DNA of 64,000 nt from Balaenoptera acutorostrata (taxonomy: Eukaryota; Chordata; Mammalia; Artiodactyla; Balaenopteridae): the NCBI RefSeq assembly GCF_949987535.1, contig NC_080067.1:79943985-80007984 (forward strand), read 5' to 3'. This document shows, in pieces, positions 47,466 through 59,866 of the stretch. Below the pieces are notes generated by a model. It saw only the letters and a program-made list of their open reading frames with translations, was not told the origin of the DNA and made no database searches. The translations under genes and the position numbers were made by a program. The first letter of the stretch is position 1. Each line of letters begins with the position of its first letter.

Positions 47466-48107
47466 GAGTGATCCAGCTCCAGGAGGTTGTAATGCAAAGA
47501 TATAATTCAAAGTGAGTTTGAAAGGAGTATTTTAATCAAAGTCCATGGGTAAGTCCGGCAATAGATAAAGTAACAGTTGGCAAAAGCAACTGACTATTGA
47601 GAATGGAGTCATATTGTGCTTGAACATAGATTTATTACTAAAGTGTTAAAGTGATCTATTTTAGTATTTACTGTTTATTATTAGTACAATTTATCAATCA
47701 CTCCATTAATCAGTGCGTGCTTCATGCTGGTACTTTGCTGTACCCTGGGAGGGGCTAACATGACCAGTCTAGTAAAGGAGACAGACATTTAAAATACAAA
47801 CAATAAAATCATGATTCTCATCTGGTTTTCAGACAAACTAGATGCCACTTAAGTGATGTACACTATCACCATATTTGCCATATCTAGCTACAAAACACAG
47901 ATTAAGCAAGTTTTCAGCTTTCCTGACGTTTTTTCTTTCTTGAGGAACTGGTTTCATAATGTCAGGAACAATCACTAAAACAGCTTCACACGATCAGTTC
48001 TATTTCATTGTAAATATATGATCAACTCATTTGTTCGCTTTGGAAAGAACCATAACCAAATTTTAACATTTGCGCTATAATTATAATTTAAAGTTTATTT
48101 TTTCTAG

Positions 48108-48206
48108 TCGAGAACATCACTTTCTCAGGCATCTTCACTTCTAACATCAGCACTAGCAAGTGGCTTTTTTGGGCCATTTGCACAAGGAAACACTTTCTTC
48201 TCTTAA
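48108..48206 (+). other. candidate alternative 3'-terminal exon of OSBPL11
   Basis: A good acceptor (ttattttttctAG) is followed by 32 open codons in phase 0, which fits the end of exon 5, and then TAA. The peptide starts SRTSLSQASSLLTSALASGF and ends NTFFS. An ATTAAA-like poly(A) signal follows near 48267. If used it would give a PH-only ORP11. Chance openness over 32 codons is quite possible. Confidence 0.15.
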
Positions 48207-48466
48207 GTGTTATGTTGTGATAGCTGATTATTTATGTTGTCAGTATCCTGCTTATGATTTTTCCTTTATTAAACTTTTTTTGGCTTATAACATAATATAG
48301 AAAAGTATACAGATAATAAGTGTACATCTTTTCTTTTTTCCTTTATGCTCTCTGAAGAGTGTAGTCAAGTGAACAGGTGTTTTAAATTTAAATGTCCAGT
48401 TTTTCAAATTTTTTCTTATGGTGAGACTAAGAATTTATATTCTCTTAAGTTCAAGAGAGAAAGTGA

Positions 48467-48802
48467 GGGGACTTCCCTGGTGGCGCAGTGGTTAAGAATC
48501 TGCCTGCCAATGCAGGGGACACGGGTGCAATCCCTAGTCCGGGAAGATCCTGCATGCTGCGGAGCAACTAAGTCTGTGTGCCACAACTACTGAGCCTGCG
48601 CTCTAGAGCCCGCGAGCCACAACTAATGATGCCCACATGCCTAGAGCCCGTGCTGTGCAACAAGAGAAGCCACCGCAATGAGAAGCCCACACACTGCAAT
48701 GAAGAGTAGCCCCCGCTCACCACAACTAGATAAAGCCCGCACAGCAACGAAGACCCAACACGGCCAAAAATATAATTAATTAATTAATTAATTTTTAAAA
48801 AA
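48467..48802 (+). mobile_element. CHR-type SINE, long form
   Basis: Starts ggggacttccctggtggcgc; AATTAATT-type tail. Diverged repeat (agagagaaagtgag / agaaagaaagcgaa). Confidence 0.92.
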
Positions 48803-49599
48803 AGAAAGAAAGCGAAAAACAGCCTCTTGTTTGGCTCTAGATTGAAGCTCTTAGCAAGTAACATAGAGCCTGTTTAACCAGCTCAATTCAGTCATTAACA
48901 GCCCTGTTTTAGTATACTTACTTCTGAACGTTAGACAATCCCTAAAGGCCATACTTCCTCCACTCTGTTACTTTTGTTTGTAAAGTCAACCCATCCTTGA
49001 ATGTTGTACTTCCCCAAAAAATCTGTATAAGATTAGCTCTTTGATTTGTTCTGGAAGAACAGTTCTTCCTTGCCTGAAAAGTAATAAATTCAGCTTGGTT
49101 TCAGATATAGTTGAGCAGTAATTTTTTCCCTCAGCAATACTAGCACTTATTGTGACTTGTTTAAGAAATCTGACAAGTGTAAAAGTTAGTATTTGCTCAT
49201 AACATTGCTAGAAGCAGAGGGGAAGAGCAATTATATTAAAGACCCCTAGACCAGTGAGAAATACAAAAGAGGCATAATATAAGCTTCCCATTTCTAATTA
49301 CATACCAAGAAGTTCTTTTAGAATGAAGAAATAGGGTAAGTATGTAATTTGCTCTTCAAACTGGAACAGGTTTAGATACAATTACAGCAGACTCTAAGCA
49401 TAAACCAGGACTGTCTCTAGAAATTTGAAGCTTATGCCTCAACTAATTATAGAATTTTGTCTACAGTTTCTTATCTGGCTTTCTGCTCTGTTTAATTAGC
49501 CATAGAAGTTCTTTTCATTAGACCAGAGGTAAACCTAATGGATCTGTTTGGCCCCCTTCCCTTGATCTCCATCCCAGTTCTTAATTAACCTTCTAAGCA

Positions 49600-50125
49600 T
49601 GTATCCATGTATAAAAGAACCTGACACACAAGTGTGCATCTTGTAATTTTCATGTAATTACCTCCTGGATCAAAAAATTAAATATTACCAACACCCTCTC
49701 ATGCCTCTCCATCATTACACCCTCCTCACTATCCTGACTTCTAATACCATAGATTTATTTTGCCCATTTTTGTAATTTCTAAAACTGGAATCAAAAAGTA
49801 CGTGCTCCTTTGGGTATGGCTTCTTTTTAGTCAGCATATGTTGGAGATTTACTTACGTATTGAGCGTAGCAGTTCCTTTCTTTTCACTGCTGCACGGTAT
49901 TATATGGATATACTTTAATATTTTTAATTCGTTCCAGTGTTGATAGACATTTGAGTTGATGGACATATATACATACATATCTGTTGGTTATGTAACTAAG
50001 AATGTTGGATCATGGATTATATTTATTTAGCTCTATATATTTAACTCTAGTAGATATTACCAAACTGTTTTCCAAAGTGTTTGTACTTATTCATAATTTT
50101 GGATTATTGGGAGTTAGTCCTAGCA
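49600..50125 (-). mobile_element. old L1 fragment
   Basis: Antisense old L1 ORF2 end ('ttttcactgctgcacggtat', 'taccaaactgttttccaaag'). A related 3' piece may be at 48258-48345. Confidence 0.55.
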
Positions 50126-50159
50126 TTTATATACAAAAACATTTACACACACACAAACA

Positions 50160-50697
50160 GTCCCCAACTTATAATAGTTCGGCGTACGATTTTTTGACTT
50201 TACAATGGTACGATTTTTTGACTTTACAATGGTGCGAAAGTGTTACACATTTGGTAGAAACCGGTCTTTGAATTTTGAATTTTGATCTTTTCTTGGGCTA
50301 GTGATGTGTGGTATGATACTGTCTCCTGATGCTAGGCAGCAAGCCACAACTCTCAGTCAGCCACATGATCATGAGGGTAAATAACTAATACACCTGTAAC
50401 CTTCCTGTACCCATACAACCATTCGTTTTTCACTTTCAGCACAATAGTCAATAAATTAAATGAGATATTGAAGACTTTATTATAAAATAGGCTTTATGTT
50501 AGATGATTTTGCCCAACTGTAGACTAATGTAAAAGTTCTGAGCATACTTAAGGTAAGCTAGGCTAGGCTAAGCTATGATGTTCTGTAGGTTAAGTGTATT
50601 AAATGTATTTTTGACTTAAGATATTTTCAACTTACGATATTTTCAAGTTAATGGGTTTATCGGGGTGTAACACCATTGTAAGTGGAGGAAGATCTGT
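50160..50697 (+). mobile_element. Tigger-type (mariner) DNA transposon remnant
   Basis: Starts cagtccccaacttataatag, ends accattgtaagtggaggaag with 'atctgtata'. The ends are inverted repeats of each other. A 26-27 bp tandem duplication (cgattttttgactttacaat) lies at about 50185-50236. Non-autonomous internal deletion form. Confidence 0.82.
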
Positions 50698-51020
50698 ATA
50701 GATACCTTCATACCCACACTTTTCATTTAACACCCCTTTTTTCTGGTAAAGGTGACTGTTTGATCCAGTATTACGCATGTGTTTTCAGGGGCTATTTCAT
50801 GTATGACACACTTAATTTGCTTGGTAGGATCATTTTGCATCTCTCTTTCACTAGCCCTCCAATGAACTGTATTAAAAATTGTCTGGAAAAGAGTCTCTGA
50901 AATCTAAAAGAGTCTCTCCACTATAGAGTTTCTTTGTGAGTTAAAATAATTTCCAAAGGGTGGACAATCTGAGAACCTTCTGTTCACAATTGAAAATAAT
51001 TAAGCATAATAAATTCCGGG

Positions 51021-51153
51021 GTTTTGTTTGTTTGTTTGTTTTGCCGCACCATGCGGCAGCATGCAGGATCTTAGTTCCCCCACCAGGGATCAAACCCGAA
51101 CCCCCTGCAGTGGGAGCACAGAATCTTAACCACTGGACCACCAGGGAAGCCCC
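51021..51153 (-). mobile_element. short CHR-type SINE
   Basis: Short form with a gtttgtttgttt tail at the left and head at the right (ggaccaccagggaagcccc). Short repeat taaattc on both sides. Confidence 0.9.
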
Positions 51154-51682
51154 TAAATTCAGTTTTCATTTTAAAAACTTGGGTTGCTCATCATCGTTGT
51201 TATTCCACTGACTCTGTTAGGAACTGTATAGATAGGCCTCCTAATCAAAAAGCATATTGAACTCTTTTAACTTGAAAAGCTTATATCCAGTATTTGCTTA
51301 AAATCAACCTAATGGGACCAGAAAGTTAGACTGGGAAAGCAGAAGCATGTAAACTATCATGATTTCACTGTAGGTTCAAATTGAGCCTGTCCAGATGTGC
51401 TGTGAAGAAAGTGGTTGAGAGCCCAGACTGGGAATTATTTTTACTTTGGAGTGAAATATCTAATGCTGCTATTAAAAATGATCTGGAATGTTCTTTCTGA
51501 TTACTTATATAAATGTATACTGTTAAAGAAATTTATATAAAGGTGGAAGTCTTTTGATCTTTGTTTCTGCCAAAGAAAAAGTGTAGCTCCCAAAAGTTAC
51601 CATCTTTTGAGAAGCACTATTAAATGCTTATTGAGAATAGCCAAACAAATTGAAAATAGATTTCTAGGCCTAATGTGCCCTA

Positions 51683-51770
51683 AAAATGGCAACTATATGT
51701 TTACATGTTATACAGAATATTGTAATTAAAATGGCAACTGTATGTATACATGTTATACAGAAATTATGAG
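51683..51770 (+). repeat. 45-bp imperfect tandem duplication before OSBPL11 exon 6
   Basis: 'atggcaactatatgtttaca' at 51686 and 'atggcaactgtatgtataca' at 51731, each continued by 'tgttatacagaa'. It ends about 30 bp before the acceptor. Confidence 0.9.
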
Positions 51771-51800
51771 TGGGACACACAGAATTGTTGTTTTCCTTAG

Positions 51801-52002
51801 ATGATGTCTCATGCTGAAGGACAACAAAGAGACTTAATTAGAGGAATTGAATGCCTTCCTGCTTCCGGCCATCTTAGTTCCTTGGACCAGGATCTCTTAA
51901 TGCTCAAGGCTACTTCCATGGCAACTATGAACTGCTTAAACGACTGCTTTCATATTCTCCAGTTGCAGCATGCATCACATCAGAAGGGCTCATTGCCTTC
52001 AG
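51801..52002 (+). CDS. OSBPL11: OSBPL11 presumed exon 6 (helical middle segment)
   Basis: A 202-nt exon after ttttccttAG and before GTAAGT: 67 codons plus one carried base. It begins with two Met codons (MMSHAEGQQRDLI) that join in frame to the Glu ending exon 5, so they are internal and not a start. The sequence LSSLDQDLLMLKATSMATMN followed by CLNDCFHILQLQHASHQKG is strongly helical, with leucines spaced as in a coiled coil. That suits the region known to pair with ORP9 at Golgi and late endosome contacts. A 45-bp imperfect tandem duplication ends about 35 bp before the acceptor. Confidence 0.96.
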
Positions 52003-52417
52003 GTAAGTTATTGCTTAAAGGTAGGACTTAACATTGCAGGTCAAAACATGGAAAGGACCAACTATATTCTTTGTAATTCTACTCCAGAAAATCTTAAGCA
52101 AAACGAAACGAATAGAAAACCAGCAAGCCTCTTGGTTTTTAATTATCACACTAATGTTATACAGAGTCTTTTTAACTGTGTCCTTTTTCAAATCTAAAAC
52201 CATCTTAGGTCTCATATAATTACATATCCCTTTAGAAACCTCAAACTCAACATGTCAAAAACTGAACTCAAAACTCACGTCTTCTATATTTCTGTTAAAG
52301 TTGGTGGCATCACTCTCTCTCGACGATCAAAGTAGAAACGTTGGAATGATTCCTTGAGTTTTGCTTTAGTCCACTATTCATTATTTCCATATTGAGATAT
52401 ATATATATTAAAGTCTA

Positions 52418-52700
52418 GAACTTCCCTGGTGGCACAGTGGTTAAGAATCCACCTGCCAATGCAGGGGACACGGGTTCAAGCCCTGGTCCGGGAAGATCCC
52501 ACATGCCGCGGAGCAGCTAAGCCTGTGTGCCACAACTACTGAGCCTGCGCTCTAGAGCCTGCGAGACACAACTACTGAAGCCCGCACGCCTAGAGCCCAT
52601 GCTCTGCAACAAGAGAAACCACCGCAATGAGAAGCCTGCGCACAGCAAAGAAGACCCAACGCAGCCAAAAATAAATAAATAAATAAATTACTAAAAAAAG
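52418..52700 (+). mobile_element. CHR-type SINE, long form with an internal deletion
   Basis: Repeat taaagtcta at 52409-52417 and 52701-52709. The segment with 'gaagagtagcccc' found in other long copies is missing before the AAATAAAT tail. It lies in the intron after exon 6. Confidence 0.92.
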
Positions 52701-52861
52701 TAAAGTCTATCAGTCACCTTTCAGTTTGAAAAATAAGAGGTACATCTAGTATTTGAGAGCACCTATTTGTTGAAATTAGTTTACTGGGGAAAAGAATGTT
52801 ATTGCATAGGATAACAAAAAATGAGTTTTTCTATTAAATGAGATGAATAAACTCATCATTT

Positions 52862-53290
52862 TAAAAATTGAGATATAATTGACATATAACATTGTGTAAG
52901 TTTAAAATGTTGATTTAATACATTTATATATTTGTGTACCACCAAAGTGTTAGCTAATGCCTTAATCACATCGCATAATTGTTATTTATTTCTTCCTTTT
53001 TTTCCTTGGTCATGTCGCGAAGCTTGTGGGACCTTAGTTTCCCAGGGCTGGGCAGTGCAAGTGCCAAGTTCTAACCACTGGACCACCAGGGAATTTCCTG
53101 TCATTTCTTTTTTGTAGTGAGAACATTTAGGATCTAGTCTCTTAGCAACTTTGAAATATTTAGTATAGTATTGTTGACTGCATTCTCTGTGCTGTGCATT
53201 AGATCTCCAGGACTTATCTTCTAGTTGCAAGTTTGTACCCTTTTAACAACATCTCCCCAACTCCCCCACCCCCATCACATTGTATTAATA
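52862..53290 (-). mobile_element. L1 3' end
   Basis: Antisense 3'UTR ('aattgagatataattgacat', 'ggatctagtctcttagcaac'), split by the short SINE at 52995-53099. Confidence 0.78.
52995..53099 (-). mobile_element. short CHR-type SINE in an L1 3' end
   Basis: Head at the right (ggaccaccagggaatttcc) and a shortened body. It separates two parts of an L1 3'UTR. Confidence 0.85.
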
Positions 53291-54011
53291 GTAGTAACTT
53301 AGTGTTTCCCAATACTCATTGTTTTCTTATCCAAGGAACTCCCCTTGCTTGTGGAAGAAAGATATTTTCGGAAGATGTTGAGACTTTGTGCAGGAAAAAG
53401 TTTACCAAGTCAGATCTTGATATGGATAGGGTATGAATCCCATCCTCGTGTGTGCCTAAATTCAATATTTCAAGCTAACAATAACAAGCTAATGGCAATT
53501 GTAGATATAGATCAGGGCAGTATTACAGAGGCCAATAAGTTATGTATGTTCCACTTAAGGAACTCATGGTCCACTTGGGGAAGAAACATGTAAATAGTTA
53601 ACTATAATATGTAAAGTGCCACTTACAATGGGAACGAAGTACTGTGGGAGAACATGTGAATGGACTAATACTTCTGGTAGAAAAAAAGTCTGGGAAAGGC
53701 ACAGAAAAGCTAATAAAACCAATTAGTTCAGGAGTGGGAGGTAGGGGAGAGGGCATTCCAAAGAGATAGAAAAGCCTAAATTGTGCATTGTGAGCATGGA
53801 CTGTTGTCTTAGAGGAATTCTAAGTAGTCCAATATAAATTTTCTCCTGTTATAAAGCACTCATTATAAAAAATTTAGAAACTACCATGCAATTGAAAGAA
53901 AAATCATATTATCTTACCAAGCAGAAGTTGCCCCCGTGAATATATTAGTACATTCCCCACCAGGCTTTTCTTTTTTTCTTTTTAATTTTTGTTTTACCTC
54001 ATAGTTGTTTG

Positions 54012-54200
54012 AAGATAGGTGTTTGTAAAATAGATAACCAACAAGGATATATTGTATAGCACAGGGAATTATAGCCATTATCTTATAATAACTCTTAATG
54101 GAGTATAAGCTATAAAAATACTGAATCACTATGCTGTACACCTGAAACTAATATAATATTGTAAATCAACTATACTTCAGTTAAAAAAATAAATACTTGA
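54012..54200 (+). mobile_element. short L1 3' end, + strand
   Basis: Sense L1 3' terminus: 'aacaaggatatattgtatag', 'ctgtacacctgaaactaata', A-rich end. Heavily 5'-truncated. Confidence 0.82.
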
Positions 54201-55871
54201 TTAATTAAATACTATGTAATTTTTTAAATTCTTAGAATTTCATTTGTGTAGTTTAAATTAAGTCTTATTTTTTAAATGATTGCTTTGTTGATTAATGAAG
54301 CATGCCCAATATAAATTTGTATTTTTTTAATTAAAAATGTGAAACACACTGTAAACTTTATAGAATTGTCTAAAGTAAAAGGTATTCTCCCATATCACTG
54401 TTTTTTGGAGCACAGATTTGTGGGTATTTGAGGGAATTAACTAATACTGGTATTTCTCACCGTAAATTGCCATATTTTCCAAATTAAGTAGGTGGAAATT
54501 TATTCTTGTCAGTTGAGAAGGAAGATAAAACTGTGAAGAAAAAAAACTGAATTACCTTCCCACTCAAATTTTGAAATGATCCAAGAAATGAAATCTGAAT
54601 AAGAATTAGTGTTTAGTCCCATGAGGTCTTAATGTATATTATACAAAAGCACAGCAGTGATTATTGATGTAGAAGGGTCCTGAGACCAAATGATTGGTTT
54701 GATTAAGAGTTTTGTTATGGTTTATCAGTTGAGTGATCTCTTAAAATAGATCTCTTAAGTCTAGTGTTTGTGTGCATTTTATTTCGAGAAGTAAGGAAAT
54801 CTAGATATTGACATTAAAAATAAACATTTCAAGGTAGGAACAAAGTGGTTTCATTTCTTTGGAATTTTGGAAGAGACCCCATGAACTTATCCAGGGCATT
54901 CCCCTAATTATGAATCCCCCCCACCAACCCCAGTGCCAAGTGAAACTGAACTGAGTGGCAAGGCAAGATGCTCTGGTAGCCTGATAGGTACTTTGTAATT
55001 TATTCCTCTACTCAAGTCTGGGATTTTGTTATAGACTAAGTAAATTCCATACTCCTTTTATTTTCTGCTGTGGTTGCCTGAGCATCCCTTAATGTAGCAC
55101 TATATAACCAAGTTTCTGTGAAACCTAGATCAGCCTCTGAAATCAAATGGAACATTTTCCATTATTGATTAGGCATAGAATCCACTTTGTTAAACTAGTT
55201 GAGGGTAATAAGAGACATTGAGTCATTAATTGAGAAGATGACAGGTCTCTAAATGTGACCACTGTCTTTCACTAGGTCAGCTATTATTTATTCAGTAGGA
55301 GAGCCTTTCAGTTTAAAAGTATATGGAGCTTTTTCATATGATTGGAAAAAACATAATGGACATGTATTTGCAATTCTTAAATTAGATCAAGGGGGTTATC
55401 TTGATTAGTTAGAAAATTGCTACTGCGAATAAGGTTCAACCCCAAATTGAAGCAGATTTTATCATTTCACAGTCCCAGGTTTCTCCTGTAATTGTGACTT
55501 CCTTTAGCCTAACTGCATACTTCTTATCACTAGAGGGACAGGGTTCATGCAGAAAGGCCAGCAAATCAACTGTTAGGGTAGGAATACACTTTGTGATTCA
55601 TAGATTTGCATAAGAAGTGAGTTTAGTCCTATTCAGGGTTGATTCATTTAAATGGTATCTGATTTCAAGTTGCAGGTTGCTGTGTTGTAAAATACCCAAT
55701 CGTGATGCTCATGCTAATGAGATAAAAGTCACTGTCTTGCAGAGCCTCTTAACAGGTTCAATTGCTTTTAGCCTTGTAGGCTCAAAAGAAAATTGTTTAA
55801 TAAAATCCACATTTGCTGAACTTTCCAGATTATGAGCAAGTTTCAGCGAAAGTTTTCTCTTACTTCATCAG

Positions 55872-56017
55872 GAACGACAATCGAGTGGTTAGAACCAAAG
55901 ATACCTTTATCAAACCACTATAAAAATGGAGCTGACCAGCCCTTTGCAACTGAGCAGAGTAAGCCAGTGGCAGTCCCAGAAGAGCAGTGCGTTGCAGAAT
56001 CTGGACTATTCGCAAGG
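55872..56017 (+). CDS. OSBPL11: OSBPL11 presumed exon 7 (linker)
   Basis: A 146-nt exon after cttcatcAG and before GTAAGG. Two bases complete a Gly codon from exon 6 and 48 codons follow to phase 0. It reads TTIEWLEPKIPLSNHYKNGA and later KPVAVPEEQ, ending AESGLFAR. The donor was set at AGG|GTAAGG because the next exon then continues Arg-Glu-Pro-Glu-Glu, as in the known protein. Another GT six bases on (AAG|GTAATG) would add two codons (Val-Arg) and stay in frame, so a small NAGNAG-like donor choice is possible. This is linker sequence with no enzymatic motif. Confidence 0.94.
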
Positions 56018-56230
56018 GTAAGGTAATGTGAACATAGAGTTTTGGAGTAAAAATTAAGAATCACTGAAAAGCACCTTTTCTTTGTCAGGACATGCAAATC
56101 AACATAATGAGAGCATACTCTAGACGTTCTACCTTAAACTGCACTGGCTTTGGAAGGGGTCTATTGTGTAAAACTTGTACATAGTTTTCCAGGTTAAATT
56201 ATGTGGCCTTTTTAGTTTTAGTTTACTTTT

Positions 56231-56551
56231 TTTTTTTTTTTTTTTATAGATAGATTTTTTTTTTAATTTTTTTTTTATTTTTTATTTATGGCTGTGTTGG
56301 GTCTTCGTTTCTGTGCGAGGGCTTTCTCTAGTTGTGGCAAGCGGGGGCCACTCTTCATCGCGGTGCGCAGGCCTCTCACTATTGCGGCCTCTCTTGTTGT
56401 GGAGCACAGGTTCCAGATGCGCAGGCTCAGTAATTGTGGCTCACGGACCCAGCCGCTCTGCGGCATGTGGGATCTTCCCAGACCAGGGCTCGAACCCGTG
56501 TCCTCTGCATTGGCAGGCGGATTCTCAACCACTGCGCCACCAGGGAAGCCC
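56231..56551 (-). mobile_element. CHR-type SINE, long form
   Basis: Repeat tttagtttactttt at 56217-56230 and 56552-56565. The tail is interrupted by 'atagataga' between two T-runs. It lies about 200 bp after exon 7. Confidence 0.93.
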
Positions 56552-56929
56552 TTTAGTTTACTTTTGCTTCATATAAATGCATTTAAAAAATGAAATTTGC
56601 ATGTTTTTCTTTTTCTGGAAAATCGCTTTTCTAATAGAAAATTATTTGCATGATATTTACCTCTCACATTTCTTAATTTAACATTATTTACTAGGTGTTT
56701 ACTATTAAGTTCATAAGTTTAAAAGTTTAACATTAAGGTTTTGTTGATAGTAAGCACTATACCAAACCAATTTTTAAAAGTGTTAGTCTACTTAAAATAG
56801 CACACAGTCTTAGGGTTTAATATTTTTATAAAGTAATATTAATTCCACATTTCTCAGAAGCTAAACAGTGTTTTCTTCTATTCATAGTTCCACCACTGTA
56901 ACAAATCATACTGGTTTTTTGCCTTTTGA

Positions 56930-57240
56930 GTTTACATCTGTTATATTTATGGTTATCATAATTACATAGATAGTTTTGTTTTAAGCTCTTTTTACTTGCT
57001 ACTTCTCATAAGTATTCTTATATGTTATTCTGGCCTATATAATAAAAGTTTTTAGGTTGAAGTAGGCTATTGAATGTCTAGGTTGTTTGTTATTTTTGGT
57101 TCTTATAAATAATGCTATATCATTTTGTCTACTGCTTTATTTTTTTTTCTCCCCTTTATTTGGATTATTTCTTTAGGTTATATTCCCAACTAGAATTACT
57201 GAGTCAAGAGTAATGCATGGTTTATGGTTATTTATATAAC
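56930..57240 (-). mobile_element. old L1-like fragment
   Basis: Weak antisense L1 ORF2-end wording ('cttataaataatgctatatc', 'actagaattactgagtcaag'). Confidence 0.4.
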
Positions 57241-57824
57241 AGCAAATTACTTCTTAAGAGAAACATATGACACAGGGACTTCCAAAACTGGCAAAGGTCT
57301 TGACTCAGTGAGGCAGGCAGTGGCAGTAGGGTGGGTGGGGGAGAAGAAAGAAAAAAAAATCCTTTTTTTCCTATAGCTTTTTGACTAATTCATCTGTGGA
57401 GTCAAGCAGTTAGTAAGTATTCATTAAATTAGCTAATATGTGACAAGTCCAACGTTAAGAATTAGAGGAGACACAAAAATAGAAGACAGTTCTTTCACTG
57501 AAGAGACTTAAAATCTATTTAGAGTCACAACATATATATACTGAAACAATGAGATGATAACATAAAGCAGTATTTTTTATTTTTTTTCATCTTAATAGAT
57601 ATCACTTAGATTCTTGGGATATGGGCATTCAGGGAAAGAAGAGAAGTATATGAGTAGAGTGGATGAGGAATGCTTTGGAGAGAAAGTGGAATTGAAATTG
57701 GGCTTTGACAGGAGACAAGGTTTGAAGAGAAGAATAGTAGTAAGGGAATCTCAAGATGGGGGAGTAACACAAGCAGGGATACTAAGGCATGTGTACTTAT
57801 TGCAGAAAAGGCTTGCCTGATGAT

Positions 57825-57975
57825 TTTGAACCCAGGTCCTGTCATTTACTAACATGTGGGCCAATTGATTAACCATGCTTAGCTTCCTCATCTGTAAAGC
57901 AAGGGTAGTAATACCTTATAAGATTGTTATTTAGATAAAATAAATTTAGCAGAGTACCTGGTTTATGGAAAATGA
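57825..57975 (+). repeat. MIR
   Basis: Sense MIR: 'ttttgaacccaggtcctgtc', 'cttcctcatctgtaaagcaa', 'gggtagtaatacctt'. Confidence 0.8.
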
Positions 57976-59200
57976 CCCCAGGGTTGTTGGATTTTATAAA
58001 TCCAGATGACCATTCATGTTGCATGCTATGTGGAATGATAATCCCCCAAGCACTGCTCCATAGAAGACTGTGTAAACTGTGCCCCCAAGGAACATAAAAC
58101 TCATGCAGAAGAATTTAGTCTTAATGTGATACATAATGAGATCATGAGCATGGGGAGGGATGCGATATGTTTTAAAAGATTGGTATATGATATGACTTGG
58201 AATTAAAGTATGGATAGAATTAAAGTGTGGAAGTAGAAATGAAGACAAATGAATAGGTAATGTGCATCTCAAATGAAAAATCAGTTGAGCTTGTGATTGA
58301 CTGGATATAGGGTTGGATCAAAGCTGACTCCAAGTTTTTGAGACTAAATGATTAAAATTGTGCCGCCATTCACAAAGCTAGCAAAATTAGGAAGAAAGAG
58401 CTTTTTGAAAGAAAAGGTTTAGTATGGTTTATGAACATGTTGAATTTTATTTGAGAAGAGGACATATGATTGTTAATGTATATGAAAAGCAACTGGAAAT
58501 GATGTAACCAAAGCTTTGCAGAGAGATCAGGACTAGAGATATAATTTACAAGTGAAAAGTTATAAACTATAGGTCATACACTCCAACATTTTCATACTTC
58601 TAAATGAGAATACAAAGCATGTTGGAGGTCAGGATAGAGGCATATGTTAGAGATGGGGCACAGAGGTGGGGAGGAGAGGATCGTTGAATTTCCAAATCTT
58701 TTGAAATGTTGAGTAGACCAAGTGTATGACCTAGTGCAAATAGAAAAAAATAAGTGCATAGATTTTTTTTTTTTTTTAATTACAAAAGACATTAGACTCC
58801 ACTCAAGCATACCAGAAAAGACCGGAAGTTTTCAAAACTTTCACATATGCCTTCTTTGGAATATGAGTGTCAGTGCAAGCTCAAAACATATATTACAGTA
58901 GTGGAAATTTTGCTGTCAAGTGATAGAGGAGGTAAACCTCAGTGAGGCTAGAATGAAGCCCACAGTTCCTTAGTGTCCAAGTCAGAAATCAGGAAGACAC
59001 AAAAATGGGATTAGTATGAGTTTTGCAGAATATTGGGGTTTCCCTCTGCCATGCAATCTCCAAATAGTATGAATTCCTAGAAATTCAACAGGCCTTGCCA
59101 CTGTATTTGCTAACCATTCTGGGTTTTTAGGGATTTTATATGTTTGAGCATGTTTATTTGAATTTTTGTAATGATTTTTTTTTTTAACCTTAAGCTTTCC

Positions 59201-59549
59201 TTATTTTTTTTAAAAATTTTATTTATTTTTTGCTGCATTGGGTCTTCATTGCTGCACGCGGGCTTTCTATAGTTGTGGCGAGCGGGTGCTACTCTTTGTT
59301 GCGGTGCGCGGGCTTCTCATCGCGGTGGCTTCTTTTGTTGCGGAGCACAGGCTCTAGGAACGGGCTTCAGTAGCTGTGGCACGTGGGCTCATTAGTTGTG
59401 GCTCGCGGGCTCTAGAGCGCAGGTCCAGTAGTTGTGGCACACGGGTTTAGTTGCTCCGTGGCATGTGGGATCTTCCCAGACCAGGGCTTGTACCTGTGTC
59501 CCCTGTATTGGCAGGCAGATTCTTAACCACTGCGCCACCAGGGAAGCCC
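59201..59549 (-). mobile_element. CHR-type SINE, long form
   Basis: Repeats taaccttaagctttcc (59185-59200) and taaccttaagcttttc (59550-59565). Confidence 0.93.
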
Positions 59550-59767
59550 TAACCTTAAGCTTTTCTTTAAGAAAGGCATGACAGTCTCTAAGAAGGGCCA
59601 TTTCAAAAAGAAAAGAGAGCTTCCAAATTCTTCCATTCACATCATGCTTTAGAATCAGTATTTAATCGTGAATAGAATTCCTTTTTTTTCTATTTTAGTA
59701 AGTGGTTTGACTATTTTTATAAAAACAACAAAAACTGTATTCTTTTAGTTTTTCTACGAGATTTTTT

Positions 59768-59866
59768 TTTAACATCTTTATTGGAGTATAATTGCTTTAC
59801 AATGGTGTGTTAGTTTCTGCTTTATAACAAAGTGAATCAGCTATACGTGTACATACATACCCATAC
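59768..59866 (-). mobile_element. very short L1 3' end
   Basis: About 100 bp of the same 3'UTR type as the long L1 ('aacatctttattggagtata'), extremely 5'-truncated. Confidence 0.82.

Larger units (their letters stand above)
36030..51800 (+). other. OSBPL11: OSBPL11 intron 5
   Basis: The largest intron here, dominated by the SINE-L1-SINE nest, the hAT/LTR composite and the Tigger. Unassigned stretches are 36030-36994, 37201-37954 (with an A-run near 37744), 47466-48107, 48207-48466, 48803-49599, 50698-51020 and 51154-51682. A C-rich run lies at 47190-47217. Confidence 0.8.
52003..55871 (+). other. OSBPL11: OSBPL11 intron 6
   Basis: Holds a SINE, an L1 3' end with short SINE and a + strand L1 end. 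53300-54011 has weak L2-like wording; in 54201-55871 nothing is recognised. Confidence 0.8.

Noticed and set aside
51801..51806. ATG-ATG at the start of exon 6 as a translation start
   Set aside because: A canonical acceptor precedes it and the frame continues from exon 5, so these are internal Met codons.
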